This document shows, piece after piece, positions 47,241 through 58,534 of a DNA stretch of 64,000 bases. The notes beneath the pieces are model-generated. The model saw only the letters and a program-made list of their open reading frames with translations. It did not search any database and was not told the DNA's origin. This DNA is from Adiantum capillus-veneris. Its lineage: Eukaryota; Streptophyta; Polypodiopsida; Polypodiales; Pteridaceae. The stretch covers positions 55,180,647 to 55,244,646 of the forward strand of contig CM043942.1 in the NCBI GenBank assembly GCA_014529385.2, read 5' to 3'. The first letter of the stretch is position 1, and every line of letters begins with the position of its first letter. The position numbers and the translations under genes are program-made.

Positions 47241-48140
47241 ATGGTCACCCCAATCATGACTGACGAATATCCTCTTTCGACATCCCAAACAAACGAAGTG
47301 GATATACAAAGCGAAGAATTAGCAAATACCATGACAGACTTTAGGGCTCAGGATGATAGCATCATTGACGACTTGGAAGATACGTGGTGTAGTCCTTACA
47401 TAAAAGCTTATGCAGGCACAAAACAAGTTGAAATATATGCATGGCTTGACACTGCAGCAAAAATGAGTGTCATCAACTTTGAGCTCTTTCAGAAACTTGG
47501 ACCAATGAGGACGATCCTAGAGACACACCGGTTGAAAGTAGCATCGGGTGATGAGGTGACCACGTTGTGGTCTATTATAATACCAACCATAGTGCAGGCA
47601 CACCAGTACACTACAAAATTCCATGTACTGCCACCAAGTAAATTAGAAACGCCGTGTATCTTAGCAGTGTCATGGATGAAAGCTAACAGGGTATTCATTG
47701 ATTTGGATACTAATGAAGCACTGTTCCGAAATGACAACTTTTCAGAACCCTTCTTATCATATAACCAATACATGTCAAGGAGGAAACATAAGTCAATACA
47801 ACCACAAGGATATGCCCAACAACAAACAGAGTTTACAAGTCCAGCAACGTCTTATCAAAAATCAACAACCATGCAGGGAACTAGGCAAGTTTGGGTACGG
47901 CGTACAGATCTGGCCGAGGCACAATTACACCAAAAGAGGAAATACAAAGTTTGTATAAGGCAAGACAGCCTAATTCCTATAAAAAAGGGGGCAGAAAAAC
48001 AAACAAAACACCAAAAGCCAACAAAACTTCAAAGAACCACAGTCAAAATCGGTCGATTACGCAATGGACTATATTGGTATGGCGGCCAAAATTGCCAATT
48101 CAAAACAGGCCAACAACACAAGAAGGGAGGCCAAAGATGA
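47241..48140 (+). CDS. Element C protease ORF
   Basis: Open for 299 codons. The aspartic protease core is YAWLDTAAKMSVINFELFQKL at residues about 73-93, with DTA where the family has DTG or DSG, followed by HRLKVASGDEV (flap side) and ILAVSWMKANRVFIDL in place of the usual ILGRPW type. The last 100 residues are basic and include TRQVWVRRTD. The start at 47241 is only the first ATG after the truncation. The Ala at the active-site Gly probably impairs it. Confidence 0.75.
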   Translation: MVTPIMTDEYPLSTSQTNEVDIQSEELANTMTDFRAQDDSIIDDLEDTWCSPYIKAYAGTKQVEIYAWLDTAAKMSVINFELFQKLGPMRTILETHRLKVASGDEVTTLWSIIIPTIVQAHQYTTKFHVLPPSKLETPCILAVSWMKANRVFIDLDTNEALFRNDNFSEPFLSYNQYMSRRKHKSIQPQGYAQQQTEFTSPATSYQKSTTMQGTRQVWVRRTDLAEAQLHQKRKYKVCIRQDSLIPIKKGAEKQTKHQKPTKLQRTTVKIGRLRNGLYWYGGQNCQFKTGQQHKKGGQR

Positions 48141-48470
48141 CCATCGAGCAGTTATCTACAACTGTCAATGTCAAGCCACATCATGCAAACAACACGAGGA
48201 AACAAACAGAATCAACAACAAAAACTACAAGGATCTATAAGACCCAAGTCATCAAAGGAGAAAGAAAAAATGTTCCACCAGAAAATGTAACAAAATATAC
48301 GACAATATCGACTTCAAAGGATCCACATACGCCAATTCAAAACCAGTGGAAAACAATCAAACAAAGAGCGGCAGATTTACAACTACTCCTTGCAAAGAAA
48401 ATCTGCCAGCCAACTCAAGCTACCACAGGAAACCTCAACGACAAATGCCAATAAGCGAATCGCTTATGCC
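47891..48470 (+). pseudogene. Element C basic W-x-P-K-like ORF
   Basis: Very Lys/Gln/Thr-rich frames that overlap the end of the protease ORF. Remnants of the repeat seen in A are QVWVRRT and LVWRPKLP. The last codons (RQMPISESLMP) match the end of the A counterpart (RQQMPISKLLIP). Function unknown. Confidence 0.6.
48451..48467 (+). promoter_or_regulatory. Conserved short hairpin, element C copy
   Basis: ATAAGCGA, A, TCGCTTAT; see 12273-12289 for the A copy with paired changes. Confidence 0.55.
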
Positions 48471-48617
48471 TTCCTCTTACACCGCATAAATTCTTTCTAC
48501 ATGCATTGACTGCACATGCATATAGGGCTATATTACAAGGCCTGCATTAGCACGAGTTCACACCCATGCACAGCACATACCCTTGACGATACCCTGTCGT
48601 CCGGGAGGACTACAACT

Positions 48618-48631
48618 AGGAGGGGGGGAGG
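48618..48631 (+). promoter_or_regulatory. Internal polypurine tract, element C
   Basis: AGGAGGGGGGGAGG. Its first 13 bases are identical to the 3' polypurine tract of C (54695-54707) and differ from that of A. Confidence 0.6.
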
Positions 48632-48759
48632 CATTCCAAATGCGGACTCATGACTCATGTCATATATTAGAGGGCAATGTTTGTGAGCAATTTTTCAACC
48701 ATTTTTGCATTTTATTGTGTGATTTTGGGAAAAAGAATATGCCCTCGTAATTAATCAGA

Positions 48760-50245
48760 ATTGGGAACCAAATCATCACACATGAGCCCCTAGGGATGTG
48801 TAAAGACTATAAAGAGAGTCAAATCTGCCCAAAAAACGTCTAAAAACAGCAAAAAATAGGCCAAGATTGACGATTATGAGTGAGAATGTACATAGACGAG
48901 AAAAAAGTGAGCTACAAAGTGTTTTGCTTTTCACAGGTATTTTTATAGGTTAGAATTGCTATTTTCGGGTTATTTTGGGATTTATTTGCTTTATTTTAGC
49001 CATTTTCTAGCAAAAATAATAGAAAAAAATCCGTAATCCAGATGGAAACACAAAAGAAGAGACGCCTGATCGGAGAAAGGTAAAGAAGACATAGAAAAAA
49101 TAGGGACTGCAAAGGTGACAGGGCAAAATGACCACCGTCATGAAGGGACCTCCAACAGGAGAAATCTACAAAAATTGTAGAACTGGAGCAACCGAGGTCC
49201 AAATCAGGAAATTTGCAAGCCTAATCTGCATCTTGCAAAAAGTTATGGCCACAGGTAAAAGATGGGAAAATTTTGTGTCGGAGTCTCGATTACATATAGA
49301 GAGGCTAGGCTAGAAATCTCTCATTTGAGCCATTTTCCATTGTGAGAGAAAGAGCTCCCTACAGCAGTTGAGACTTCCAGAAGCTCATCCATCGCGCACG
49401 GTCACCAGATCGACATCAGATATGAGAGGTACGCTCGTCAACACTGACTCTAAGTGTTGTTTACTTCAGTTAGTCGCAAAACCTCGCCAGCATCACAATC
49501 ACAACCTGTGCACACATACGGTAGACCGGTTGTTAGGGAGACCTAGAGGCCACCAAATGGAACCAAAATTGAAAGGCACAATGCATATAGCTTAGGATCA
49601 AGCCTATGACCTTGGAAAGCGCGAAGGAAGCTGCTCAGAAAACCCTAATTTCACAGGACCTGCAAAAGGGCAACTGAACCAAGGTGATCGGAAATGAGCC
49701 AAAACTCATAGACAGCAAGCCAATAACCTCGACAAACCGACTGAAGGGTTAGATCATGAAAAAGTTCGTCAAAACGGAGCCTAAAGTCCCTATCTGATGA
49801 AAACTGCACAAAGCGTCACGATACTCTAACGGGCCGACTAAATGACAAAATGACACCAAATTTAACAAGGTACATCCAAAAGAGGTCAACTACGAGATGG
49901 AATGTGTCCACTCAAGAAAAAATCTCTTCCACTAGGACAAATGCCAGCAACAGGCCAGAAAGATGTCCAAATGGTTGTTTTTCGTGTTGTAAACACCAAA
50001 ACAACAACCGATTGCTTTGATGGAAGGTCAAAAGGAAATAAAAGAAAGCCGGAGTCATACAATGACCAAAAGGAATGGCGACCATCACCTAAGTGGTCTA
50101 CTTCGTCTCCAGGACTAGCTAAGTGCTGCAAACAGGGAGTACACTCTTCTAAATTGATTAAAACTTGATGTGTGTCTAGGAGAGCCTATTAACACCATTG
50201 TGGTCAACTAACATAAAAAAAAACTGGTAAAAATGACTAAGTACT
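48760..50245 (+). other. Element C non-coding region between ORFs
   Basis: No credible gene. The first part still aligns with element A. The rest has leader-like, drifting unique sequence with long A-rich stretches. Confidence 0.55.
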
Positions 50246-50987
50246 AGTCTATCGCGATAGACTTGAATTTACAATTAGACAAGTAAAATTTTGATTTTGG
50301 CTTCATGAGGAGTTCTAACAAGGAATATTAACCACCATTATCAAATCAAAGTGCAAAAGGGATCTCTCTTGGCCAAATAACCTAGTCTATCGCGATAGAC
50401 TTGCTACTACAATATTTGGGGGAAAGAATTTTCAAAATTTTTACAAAACAGACTTGGGAAAGCACATGAAGGCAATACACCAAATTTGGTGACCAGGGAT
50501 GGACTCATATGGCAAGCCGAGAAAGACATGATGACAACTCAGAGTCAGAACAGGACATCTCAAGGGCAGACAGTTAAAATTCACATGTGAGAGGTCAAGA
50601 AACCTTACATCAACTTGGAGAAGGTAGACAGATGATCAGAGAGCCAAAAAATGACAAATTGGCACTGAGTACCAGTCTATCGCGATAGACTAAGCAGAGG
50701 GATACTAGGCCATCTAACCAAAAATTTGAATTAACAGTTGGATTCAACATGATGCAAGAAGACTACCCACTAAGTTTGAGCCCAAAACAACACAAAATTA
50801 AGGAGATAGACCAACATCTCCTTGGAAGGAATGTGGAAAAAATGGGAGTTGATCCAAAAAGGGGTCACTTGACATTTGCGGTGAAAATGGGATCAGATCA
50901 TGTGCAAGGTATGAGAAACCAATTGGTGGAGGCACAACTGCAAAATAGGACCCTTGTCAAAAGATGGCTAGTCTATCGCGATAGACT
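50246..50987 (+). repeat. Array of 18-bp palindromes in element C
   Basis: AGTCTATCGCGATAGACT occurs four times without a single change, at 50246-50263, 50384-50401, 50674-50691 and 50970-50987. Spacings are 138, 290 and 296 bases, near one, two and two periods of about 145. The flanks are only loosely similar, so the palindrome is the conserved part. RNA would form a 7-bp stem with a CGCG loop. The array precedes the coiled-coil ORF. Confidence 0.93.
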
Positions 50988-51216
50988 GAGCAAAAGTTGC
51001 AAATGAACTGATTTTCAGTTTGGGATTATAGAGTGACCTTACATGCCCTATGAACATACACCACACAAAATTTCAAGGCATTTGGACTTGTTCGCCTTCA
51101 CCAACAACATTAATTTGAAGCCGTCAGAGTCGCACAATGGAAGAGCTTGTCGATCTGCTAACATTTTACCTTAACTCATCTTGGGACTAAGAAGGCTCAT
51201 CTAGATGCATGATTAA

Positions 51217-54200
51217 GTGGTAATCAATTTAGAAGAGAAGTACTATGTTTGTACATTAACTGTTAATTGTGAATATAGGATCCATGGATGCTTCTCCGGG
51301 GAAAAGAAAAGGCAAGAACCAACGGAAGGTGCAATACCCTATGCACTTCTACCCAATTCACTAAAGCCAGCGGCCACTTGGATACTTGCAGACGTGCAAT
51401 AGGCAGCAGCCTTTCAGATCTATCAAGGTTCATATGTCGATGACAAAAGAAATTTAGTGGATACAGTGATGATCCCCAAGGAGGCAGAAAATTACTTGAA
51501 AAGATCACCGCAAAGGTCATGGCTCAAAAAAGTTGGCTTATGGAACTTTGTATCACTACCACCAGTAGGGATAGATTTCAAGAGGGTACAACACCTAATT
51601 GAGACTATCCAAGAAGATGGAACTTGCAGAGTGGCAGGCATGGATAATGAAGTGATGGAGATCCAGATCACCAAAGAAATCATCAAGGAGGCATTGAAAT
51701 TGTCTGATCAAGGAGCCAACATGAGAGAAAGAAGGAAAAACCTCACAGTCTACTTGCAAAAGTCAAAACTACCATCTTTTGAACTCATAGCAAACCCGGA
51801 AGTAAGAGAACTGACACAGATCTATAGTCATTGTTTGTTGAGTTATAGCAAAAAACCGCTAAGATACACTACACCACACGGGAGCATCTCAACCACACTG
51901 ACATGGGCTATGGGAATGACCCATGAGTTCTATATAGATCACGCATCATATCTGTTTGAAGAAGTGACAAAGCTAAGGCAGGACAAGCCAAATTACATTG
52001 CAGGAGGAGAAGTCCTCACCAGAATCATATACCAGGCCATAGGCGCGGCAGATTAGCTGCCACCTGCTCCCCATCAAAACGACTGGCTGGTGTTAAGAGA
52101 GAATATCGAAGACAGATCACAAAGGAAAGTACCGGCCTCTATTAACACCATTGGAGGACGCAGGCTGGAAAGAGTAACAAGAAGTGCACAAGAAAAGATG
52201 GAAGAAAAAAGAAGAACTGAAGAGGAAGATGTTCGACTAAATAAGCGGAAAGCGGAAATGGAAAACAACACCAGGTTGCAGAAGATAGCAAAAATGGAAA
52301 GGATGCTAGAAGGATTTTTTCTAGAGAGATCTCTATGAGTCGATGTAGGCGCCACTTGGAAACCTTCTAGTAGCACTTACACACTGAGAACAAAGAATAA
52401 AAACAACCCAGCTTTTGAGTTGGACTGGTTCGAGAGGTACGTCCAAGAAATAAATGCTAGGGACGAACCAGAATTGCTACTAGAAGAGGAGGATCTCCAA
52501 ACTTTGAGAGATCAGTTGAGGCCAACTTCACGAGATCAGGAAACACCACCGCCATCTCCAAGGCCAGAGACAAGTGAGAGGCAATCTACCCCACCTGCTG
52601 ACTCTCCTTCGCATTCCGAAAGCTCACATCGTGATGAGAGAGTTCATACACCACCCAGTGAAGAAGAAGAAGAAGAAAGAACAGATGGTCACCCAAACAC
52701 TGGAACCATATCACAAATCGATAAAGGCAAGCAAAAGGAGGTGGATCAGACAAAAGATAAAGCTTCCTCCTCTCAAGAAATTGAGTTGGAAGCTACTATA
52801 GATGAAGATTTGCAGTCAATGGAGACAATACTAAACCGAACAAGACTGCACAGTCAATGGTTAGCTGATCAGAACAGGTCCAACAAAACGAAGTTAGAAA
52901 AAACCCATCAAGAAGTTATGAGACTACAGGAGCAAAGAGATGACACTCTAAAATTGATCAGCATCAGAGATGCTGAGATCTTGGGGGTCAAAAGCACGGT
53001 AAATCTCCTCAAAGACAATTTACAGGAGTTTGAAGATTTCAATGCCATTTGTGAAGATACAATCAACGTATTCCTTGAAGATGTCAGTGACAAAGATGAA
53101 CACATCCATAAGTTGGAAAAAGAAAAGCAAGATGCGTTGGAGACAGTCAAAAGTTTGCAAGTCGTCATCGATGACTTACAAATTGAAGTCAAAGATTTGA
53201 GGGCAGTAACAGATATACAAGCAAGGGAAATCGAACGAGATAAGAAACAAAAAACGTCGCTACCAACAACACCGGTAGTCCACCCACAAGAAGAAGTGGC
53301 TGCACTGAAGAGGGAGCTGGAGTTGGAAAGAAAACAGCGCTTAATGATAGCCGAAAGTGCTCTTAGAGCAGAGGATCAACTACAAAGGAAAATTTCAGAC
53401 TTACAAAGTGAACAGCAACAAGGACCAGCTGCTGACAGTGAAATGGAAAGCATTGTTTCCAAATCACTCAGGGAAGAAAATGAAAACTTGCACATCAGGG
53501 TAAAGCAGTTAGAGGAGTCTGCAGCTCAAAAAGAGATGGAATTTCAAGCTCTCCAAATCAATAGTAGAACAATGGCTGCACAAATCGCAAGTCTTCAAAC
53601 TGCAAGGCAACACCAAGGACAGGTACGAGTGCACTTGGAGCAAGCAGCCACGGATTTGGCTGGACTCGCCGAAGTATATGGGGGTCAAGATGACTACGAG
53701 GGAGAATCAGATGATCAGGAAGCCCCAGATACACAGACTGATCAAACTGGCTCCAAAGACCAAGAAATAGACGAAGATTCAGTCACGAGATTGGAAGAGC
53801 AGAGGTTGGCCGAGCAAATGGAAAAACAATCAGAGATGATATGGTACAAGGCAATGCAACTAGAAAAGGAGATGCTACAAGGGCTCTCCAGATCAAGCAA
53901 AACAGCAACAGAGCTACGGGAGGAATGGAATGCCCCTATGTTACCCTATGCTCTGCTAAAATACGAAACTCTAACACGTCAACAACAGCTCGCAAAAGAA
54001 GAACAAGTGCCAGTTTTTGAAGGAGAATTACAGGATCGGGAACAACAAAACAGAATAGTAGACAGCCAGCCAAAGTGGAGGCGTCAATGGCTCTTGGATC
54101 ATCCTAATAACCTGATCCACTTAGTCAATGCACCGCCTGAGTTGAGGAATGACATAACTTTTTGCCCAACTCCCTGAACATACACCTACAGCTACAAAGC

Positions 54201-54659
54201 AGAAATCCAACATGGCTAAATTATCCAGTATTGCCAGGGCCTGCAGAGGTAGAGAGAATATCCGGTTCTTACATGGTGAAAACCCTTCAGGGCGCCATTG
54301 CAGAATTCGGAGGCTCTCCCGACCTATCCTGCAAGATGCTATGTAAAATAGCTCGAACCTTTTTGGCATGTCTCACAGTCTTCTCAGAAAGCTGGACTTC
54401 AGAGTATATGAATACCGAAAGAAACATCTCATAGCTGTCATACGATCTAAGAGGGCCACCCACAGAGCCAGTATTGTATGCCTATTTCAAACGGCTAATG
54501 TTTCTTCCAGGCTACCATCTCCAAACCTTCGAAGAAGCATTTTACATAGGCTTCTTCATGTACAAGTCCAAAATTTTTGGCCCATTAATGGCAAGCGAGT
54601 CTATGCGATATGATGCGTTTCTACATCAAATCAACCAAGAAGGACGACAACGACACTGA
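51217..54659 (+). pseudogene. Element C coiled-coil ORF in the env position
   Basis: One frame runs from 51217 to 54177 (about 987 codons) with stops at 51400, 52054 and 52336. A shift near 54170 then leads to a frame ending at 54659. The N-terminal ~300 residues look globular (WNFVSLPPVGIDFKRVQHLI, MEIQITKEIIKEALKLSDQ, TLTWAMGMTHEFYIDHA) and faintly resemble the plant transposon-associated domain of the PF20167 type. Next comes a Ser/Pro/Glu-rich linker, then about 450 residues of Glu/Gln/Lys-rich coiled coil (for example ELELERKQRLMIAESALRAE), then a C-terminal module shared with D (VLYAYFKRLMFLPG, SKIFGP). No signal peptide or membrane segment is visible. Function unknown. Confidence 0.8.
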
Positions 54660-54694
54660 AGACAAAGACTATCATGTCATGGTAGACATGAATT

Positions 54695-54707
54695 AGGAGG
54701 GGGGGAG
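54695..54707 (+). promoter_or_regulatory. Element C 3' polypurine tract
   Basis: AGGAGGGGGGGAG directly before the LTR. Confidence 0.9.
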
Positions 54708-55599
54708 TGTTGGAGCCCCATTTGTCCAACTGTTGTAATGAGGCCATCTTGTAAAGCATATCAAATTCCCATTTTATGTCAAAGACGTCTTATCATTTTG
54801 ATCCATTTGTCTGGGTCATGTAAAGATTAATCAGTTAGTGAGTACTCATATTTGTTCCCACTTTGTAATAATGAGTAAGAGAACCCCACGTACATTTTTG
54901 AGCTAAGGTGACTAAAGTATAAAAGTCACCTTAGAATCATTTTGGAATAACATTGTTTTTTAATATTAATCCTGTGTCGTACGAGTCTGAGAGAGAGAGA
55001 GAGAGTCTTATCCTCTTCGCTACGCTCTTCTCCCTCACCGGATTCACGACATGACTACACCATCGCGGTAGTCTCTCCGAGAGCTACGCCCCCACGCCAC
55101 GCATTCACATTTTTGAGCTGTTCGCGATCGATCCTTCCTCGAGCTTGTTTTGTTTGTAAGTAGCACAAATAGTGTCTGTTTTCAACAATCAAGTGCTTTA
55201 TGGAATGAGAAGGAGATTAGCTACACATAGATACTCATGAACTTAAGTTTCGCCCACTTTTGGATTATGACCTGTTAGTCTATCGCGACTGTATTCGAGA
55301 TAACTAGGGTTCAAATATGGTGAAATTAGACTTATAGGTAAGTATATCCTAGCGAGAGGATGGTGCCTACAAGGTTTGATGTGATTCCGAGTTCATTGGA
55401 AGTGTAAACGGTGTTGTGAGCGGTTAGGGATAGAGTGGGTTGCATTCTTCCAGGGTTAGTGATTGATGCATCATAAAAGTGCGTATGTGTAGATTGGTCT
55501 CAGTCTGACAAGATAACGAGATTTCCTACGTGCACCTACGGGTTAGTCTGTCATCGGATGATAAGTATGTTGTCTGTGTCGTGCTTGTGAGTATGAACA
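54708..55599 (+). repeat. Element C 3' LTR (892 bp)
   Basis: TGTTGGAGCCCC to GTATGAACA. TATAAAAG is at 54918-54925, with a GA repeat near 54990. Blocks TATCCTAGCGAGAGGATGGTG and GTCTCAGTCTGACAAG match the A LTR. The end at 55599 is inferred from the CA end and from the start of F coding sequence beyond it. Confidence 0.82.
55277..55288 (+). promoter_or_regulatory. Palindrome half-site in element C LTR
   Basis: AGTCTATCGCGA equals the first 12 bases of the 18-bp palindrome of this element; the right arm is absent. It lies where the A LTR has its own half-site. Confidence 0.75.
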
Positions 55600-56215
55600 G
55601 GGGAGTAGTTAAGCCCTAAAACATCGGGATTTGCAAACAACTGGTGGTCACGCAATAACTCAAAGACAATATGCAGGTGATTTTTGTGTTCATGCTCATC
55701 ACAACTAAAAATCAAAATGTCATCAAAGAACACAATAACAAAGTCTTGATAATCAAGAAATATTTTGTTCATCATCCTAGCAAATGTGGCAGGTGCATTT
55801 GTGAGACCAAACGGTAAAACAATAAACTCATAATGACCAGACTGGGTACGAAATGCAGTTTTAAAAATATCATTAGGGTGCATACGGATCTGATGGTATC
55901 CTGATTTCAAGTCAATTTTGCTAAACAGTTTGGCTCCTCGTAAGCGATCTAGGAGATGGTCTATACGTGAGATGGGATAGCGGTTTTTGACTGTAACCTG
56001 TGTTAATGCACGGTAGTCTATGCACATGCGAAAAGTTTTGTTTTTCTTTTGGATTAGGAGAACTGGTGCACCAAAAGGGGATGCACTAGGAAGGATGAGG
56101 CCCTTATCTAGGAGTTCGGTGATTTGTTTTTGGATTTCTTATTGGTGCAAGGGACTGTGTCTATATGGTGCTCTGTGTGGAGGTTGTGAGCCTGGAAAAA
56201 TTTCAATTTTATGAT
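55600..56215 (-). pseudogene. F reverse transcriptase, N-terminal half
   Basis: [71 protein letters not shown], and [12 protein letters not shown] with the catalytic Asp pair, typical of chromovirus RT. One stop lies near 56133. The frame 55551-56027 is open, but its last residues beyond 55600 belong to the element C LTR. Confidence 0.92.
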
Positions 56216-56249
56216 CTAATTCACCACGAGAGGGTGGGAGGTGAGGGGG

Positions 56250-56862
56250 GTAATCATCCACAAAGCAATCATTATACTGTGAGAGGAAATCTTATGTGTG
56301 TGAGAGAAAGATGATTGTGTGTGCTCCACTTCAGTAACAAATATCATGTATGCTTTGTCATACTTTCGTAGTGCACGTTTTGCTTGTGTGTGGGATATCA
56401 AGGGAAACATAGCAAGTGATGCAGCAGCAGAAAGTGAAATAGATTTGCCATTGAAAGTGAAATTCATTGTGTGTGTGCGATAGTCAATTTGTGGATTATG
56501 TTGGTGTCGAAATGGCATGCCCAAAATGATATCGATGGATTACAATGGTGCAATTAAAAAATCACGTTGTTCTGTGTAATCACCAATGGTAATTGTGAGA
56601 GATTTAATTTCACGTGTGCCATTGTACCTAGTTCCTTGAAAAGCACATTTAACTTTGTATGCAGATGGTGTGGTGGTTAAATTCAATTTTCTTACCAATT
56701 TTTCAGAAATAAAGTCGTGTGAACTACCATCATCATGTAAAATAGACACGCTTGAATCTTGAATTTTTCCTATTTGACAGAGCAAGGCATGAATTGAAAT
56801 TGGCTTACCTGGTAGGTGAGGTGGTGTTGCAGCTGTCCAATCAGCCATGTCATCGTCTAGGG
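56250..56862 (-). pseudogene. F aspartic protease
   Basis: VSILHDDGSSHDFISEKLV is the active site, with DDG in place of DTG or DSG. After a stop near 56540, the frame continues with SIDIILGMPFRHQHNPQIDY, the family C-terminal motif (usually ILGM.WL). Confidence 0.87.
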
Positions 56863-56931
56863 TTCTGATGCATCTTCGATGTTGTGTATGCGAGCTGTGG
56901 GTTGGCGAGGTCCGGGTGGCCGATTGTTGGT

Positions 56932-56973
56932 GCACTTGGCTTCAACATGGCCGTATAGGCGGCATTTGAAGCA
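56932..56973 (-). pseudogene. F gag zinc knuckle remnant
   Basis: CFKCRLYGHVEAKC, a perfect C-x2-C-x4-H-x4-C knuckle, lies in a frame with the gag-like linker TYPNPPARRNGVR before it. The rest of gag is missing. Confidence 0.85.
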
Positions 56974-57607
56974 CCGAACACCATTACGACGTGCTGGGGG
57001 ATTGGGATATGTGTTTGAAATTTGAGGTGCAGTTGCAGTAAAAACATGGGAATGGTGATGATGCAGTATGCCTCTGCAATATATTTGCGCACAGAGTTGT
57101 ACCTCTTCTTTTGATTGAGCCTAAACCTCACGCTCTTTTTTCACGATAATTGTGTCGCCTATGTCAAGGAGGTAGCACCGATTGTTAACAGAGAATCCCG
57201 GTTCTTCTAATTACTTCCTCAAAACTCCACCATTCAAAAAATATTGTTCAATGTCTCCTGTTTCTTTAAATCTCTATGCATAGACTAAGTATTATAATTA
57301 TATATGGGGGATGCTTAATACATTGTAAGTAAACGCTTAAACAAGTTAATTCTATTGAGTTTCATGCTTAATTATTCCTCAATCGTCTTTTAATTCCATG
57401 ATAATTCGTGTTGATTATTTTATTTATTTTAAACTTCAAGCAAGGTTTGTTTTAATTGAATTATATAACGATGTTTAGACACTTGTCGAAATAAAAATTT
57501 GATACCAATGATACTAATAAGATAAATAAGGAAAACTTAGTTGTGGATTGATGGTCATGAATCTCCTCGCATGCTCCTATCTAGCACTATCAGGAGCCTT
57601 TTAATCT

Positions 57608-57620
57608 GGCTCTGATACCA
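57608..57620 (-). promoter_or_regulatory. F primer-binding site (tRNA-Met)
   Basis: The minus strand reads TGGTATCAGAGCC one base from the LTR end. Confidence 0.93.
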
Positions 57621-57621
57621 C

Positions 57622-57996
57622 TGCTACAGACGGGGCGTGGCTGCCCTGCAAAATACTCAAAAGAACACGCTGCAATCCATGAAAAAGCACAAATCGACAT
57701 ACTTCGAATCACACAACGCATAATCCAAGTTGTACACGAGCAGAGACAGAAAGAGAGCGTGATAGAACGAGAGAGCACGTGTAGGCGCACCACCTAGAGC
57801 AGAGTGCTACGCCGGCATGGCAAGAGAAGAGAGAAGAATAACACAGACACTGGGTACAATCTCCCCCGTGCAAGAGTGACCATGTCCCTCTTGCACGTAT
57901 TTAATTTATAGAGAAGTTCATGCTCAAAATTGAGTTACATCCAATTCACACTTGGGCATAAAATAGTCATGGCTCATAAAGAGCTCAATGTAACAA
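57622..57996 (-). repeat. F 5' LTR
   Basis: Plus strand TGCTACAGAC to ATGTAACA. It aligns with the two element H LTRs (GAGTGCTACGCCGGCA, CACTGGGTACAATCTCCCC, CTCATAAAGAGC). On the minus strand TATAAATTAAA near 57900 is a TATA candidate. Confidence 0.82.
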
Positions 57997-58015
57997 TTAA
58001 TAATATTAGAGTCTT

Positions 58016-58441
58016 GTGGGATGGTTTCTAACCTCACTCCTATCTTATTGCAGACATAGCGAGAACCACGAACATAGGACCCACTGTTCATTTCGCGGGA
58101 TCTCTCTCTCGATATCTCTTCTAGAGTTCTTTATGCTCTTGTATCTTTGTAACCCTAGTTGAGCTCGGAACAGACTTGGCTCACACTGTTGTATTGGCTT
58201 ACACTAACCCTAAAATATATTCAAGTTCTAGTCTCCAGTTTTAGTGTTTAATCTCAGTTTCTAGTTCAGTCTATATTTCAGTTCCAATCTTACATTTCAT
58301 TCCAGTCTTGTCTAATCTAAAGTCTTTGTCTGATCTGAATAACTCTAACTGACCAGCCTGGAATAGCTGTCATAAGGGTTCATTCTGGCGCGATCACGGT
58401 GGTTTGAGCTAAGTTGATCTTGACAAATGAATTATCTCACA
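58016..58441 (+). repeat. G 5' LTR (putative)
   Basis: TGTGGGATGG to TTATCTCACA. Both ends are inferred: the left from similarity to 25568, the right from the primer site that follows. Confidence 0.65.
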
Positions 58442-58443
58442 TT

Positions 58444-58455
58444 TGGTGTTAGAGT
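58444..58455 (+). promoter_or_regulatory. G primer-binding site (diverged tRNA-Met)
   Basis: TGGTGTTAGAGT resembles TGGTATCAGAGC with three differences and lies two bases after the LTR end. Confidence 0.6.
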
Positions 58456-58534
58456 TTCCAGATATTGACAATGCCGTCCAGACTAGTTTCACGTGGCAGA
58501 AGGCTAGCTACCAAATTCATGGATAATCCGGACT

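Larger units (their letters stand above)
47225..55599 (+). mobile_element. Element C: A-related non-autonomous retrotransposon, 5' truncated
   Basis: Order: protease, basic W-x-P-K-like ORF, block conserved with A, internal polypurine tract, palindrome array, coiled-coil ORF, 3' polypurine tract, 3' LTR. No RT or integrase follows the protease. The 5' LTR and gag are missing because the element is joined head-to-head with D at about 47224. The 3' LTR ends at 55599 inside the RT of chromovirus F, so C probably inserted into F. Confidence 0.85.
55600..57996 (-). mobile_element. Chromovirus-type Gypsy F, 5' part (minus strand)
   Basis: On the minus strand: 5' LTR (57622-57996), tRNA-Met primer site, short leader, gag zinc knuckle, protease and the first half of RT, cut at 55600 by element C. 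Most of gag is deleted, since only about 630 bases separate the primer site from the knuckle. Its LTR is of the H family. Confidence 0.85.
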
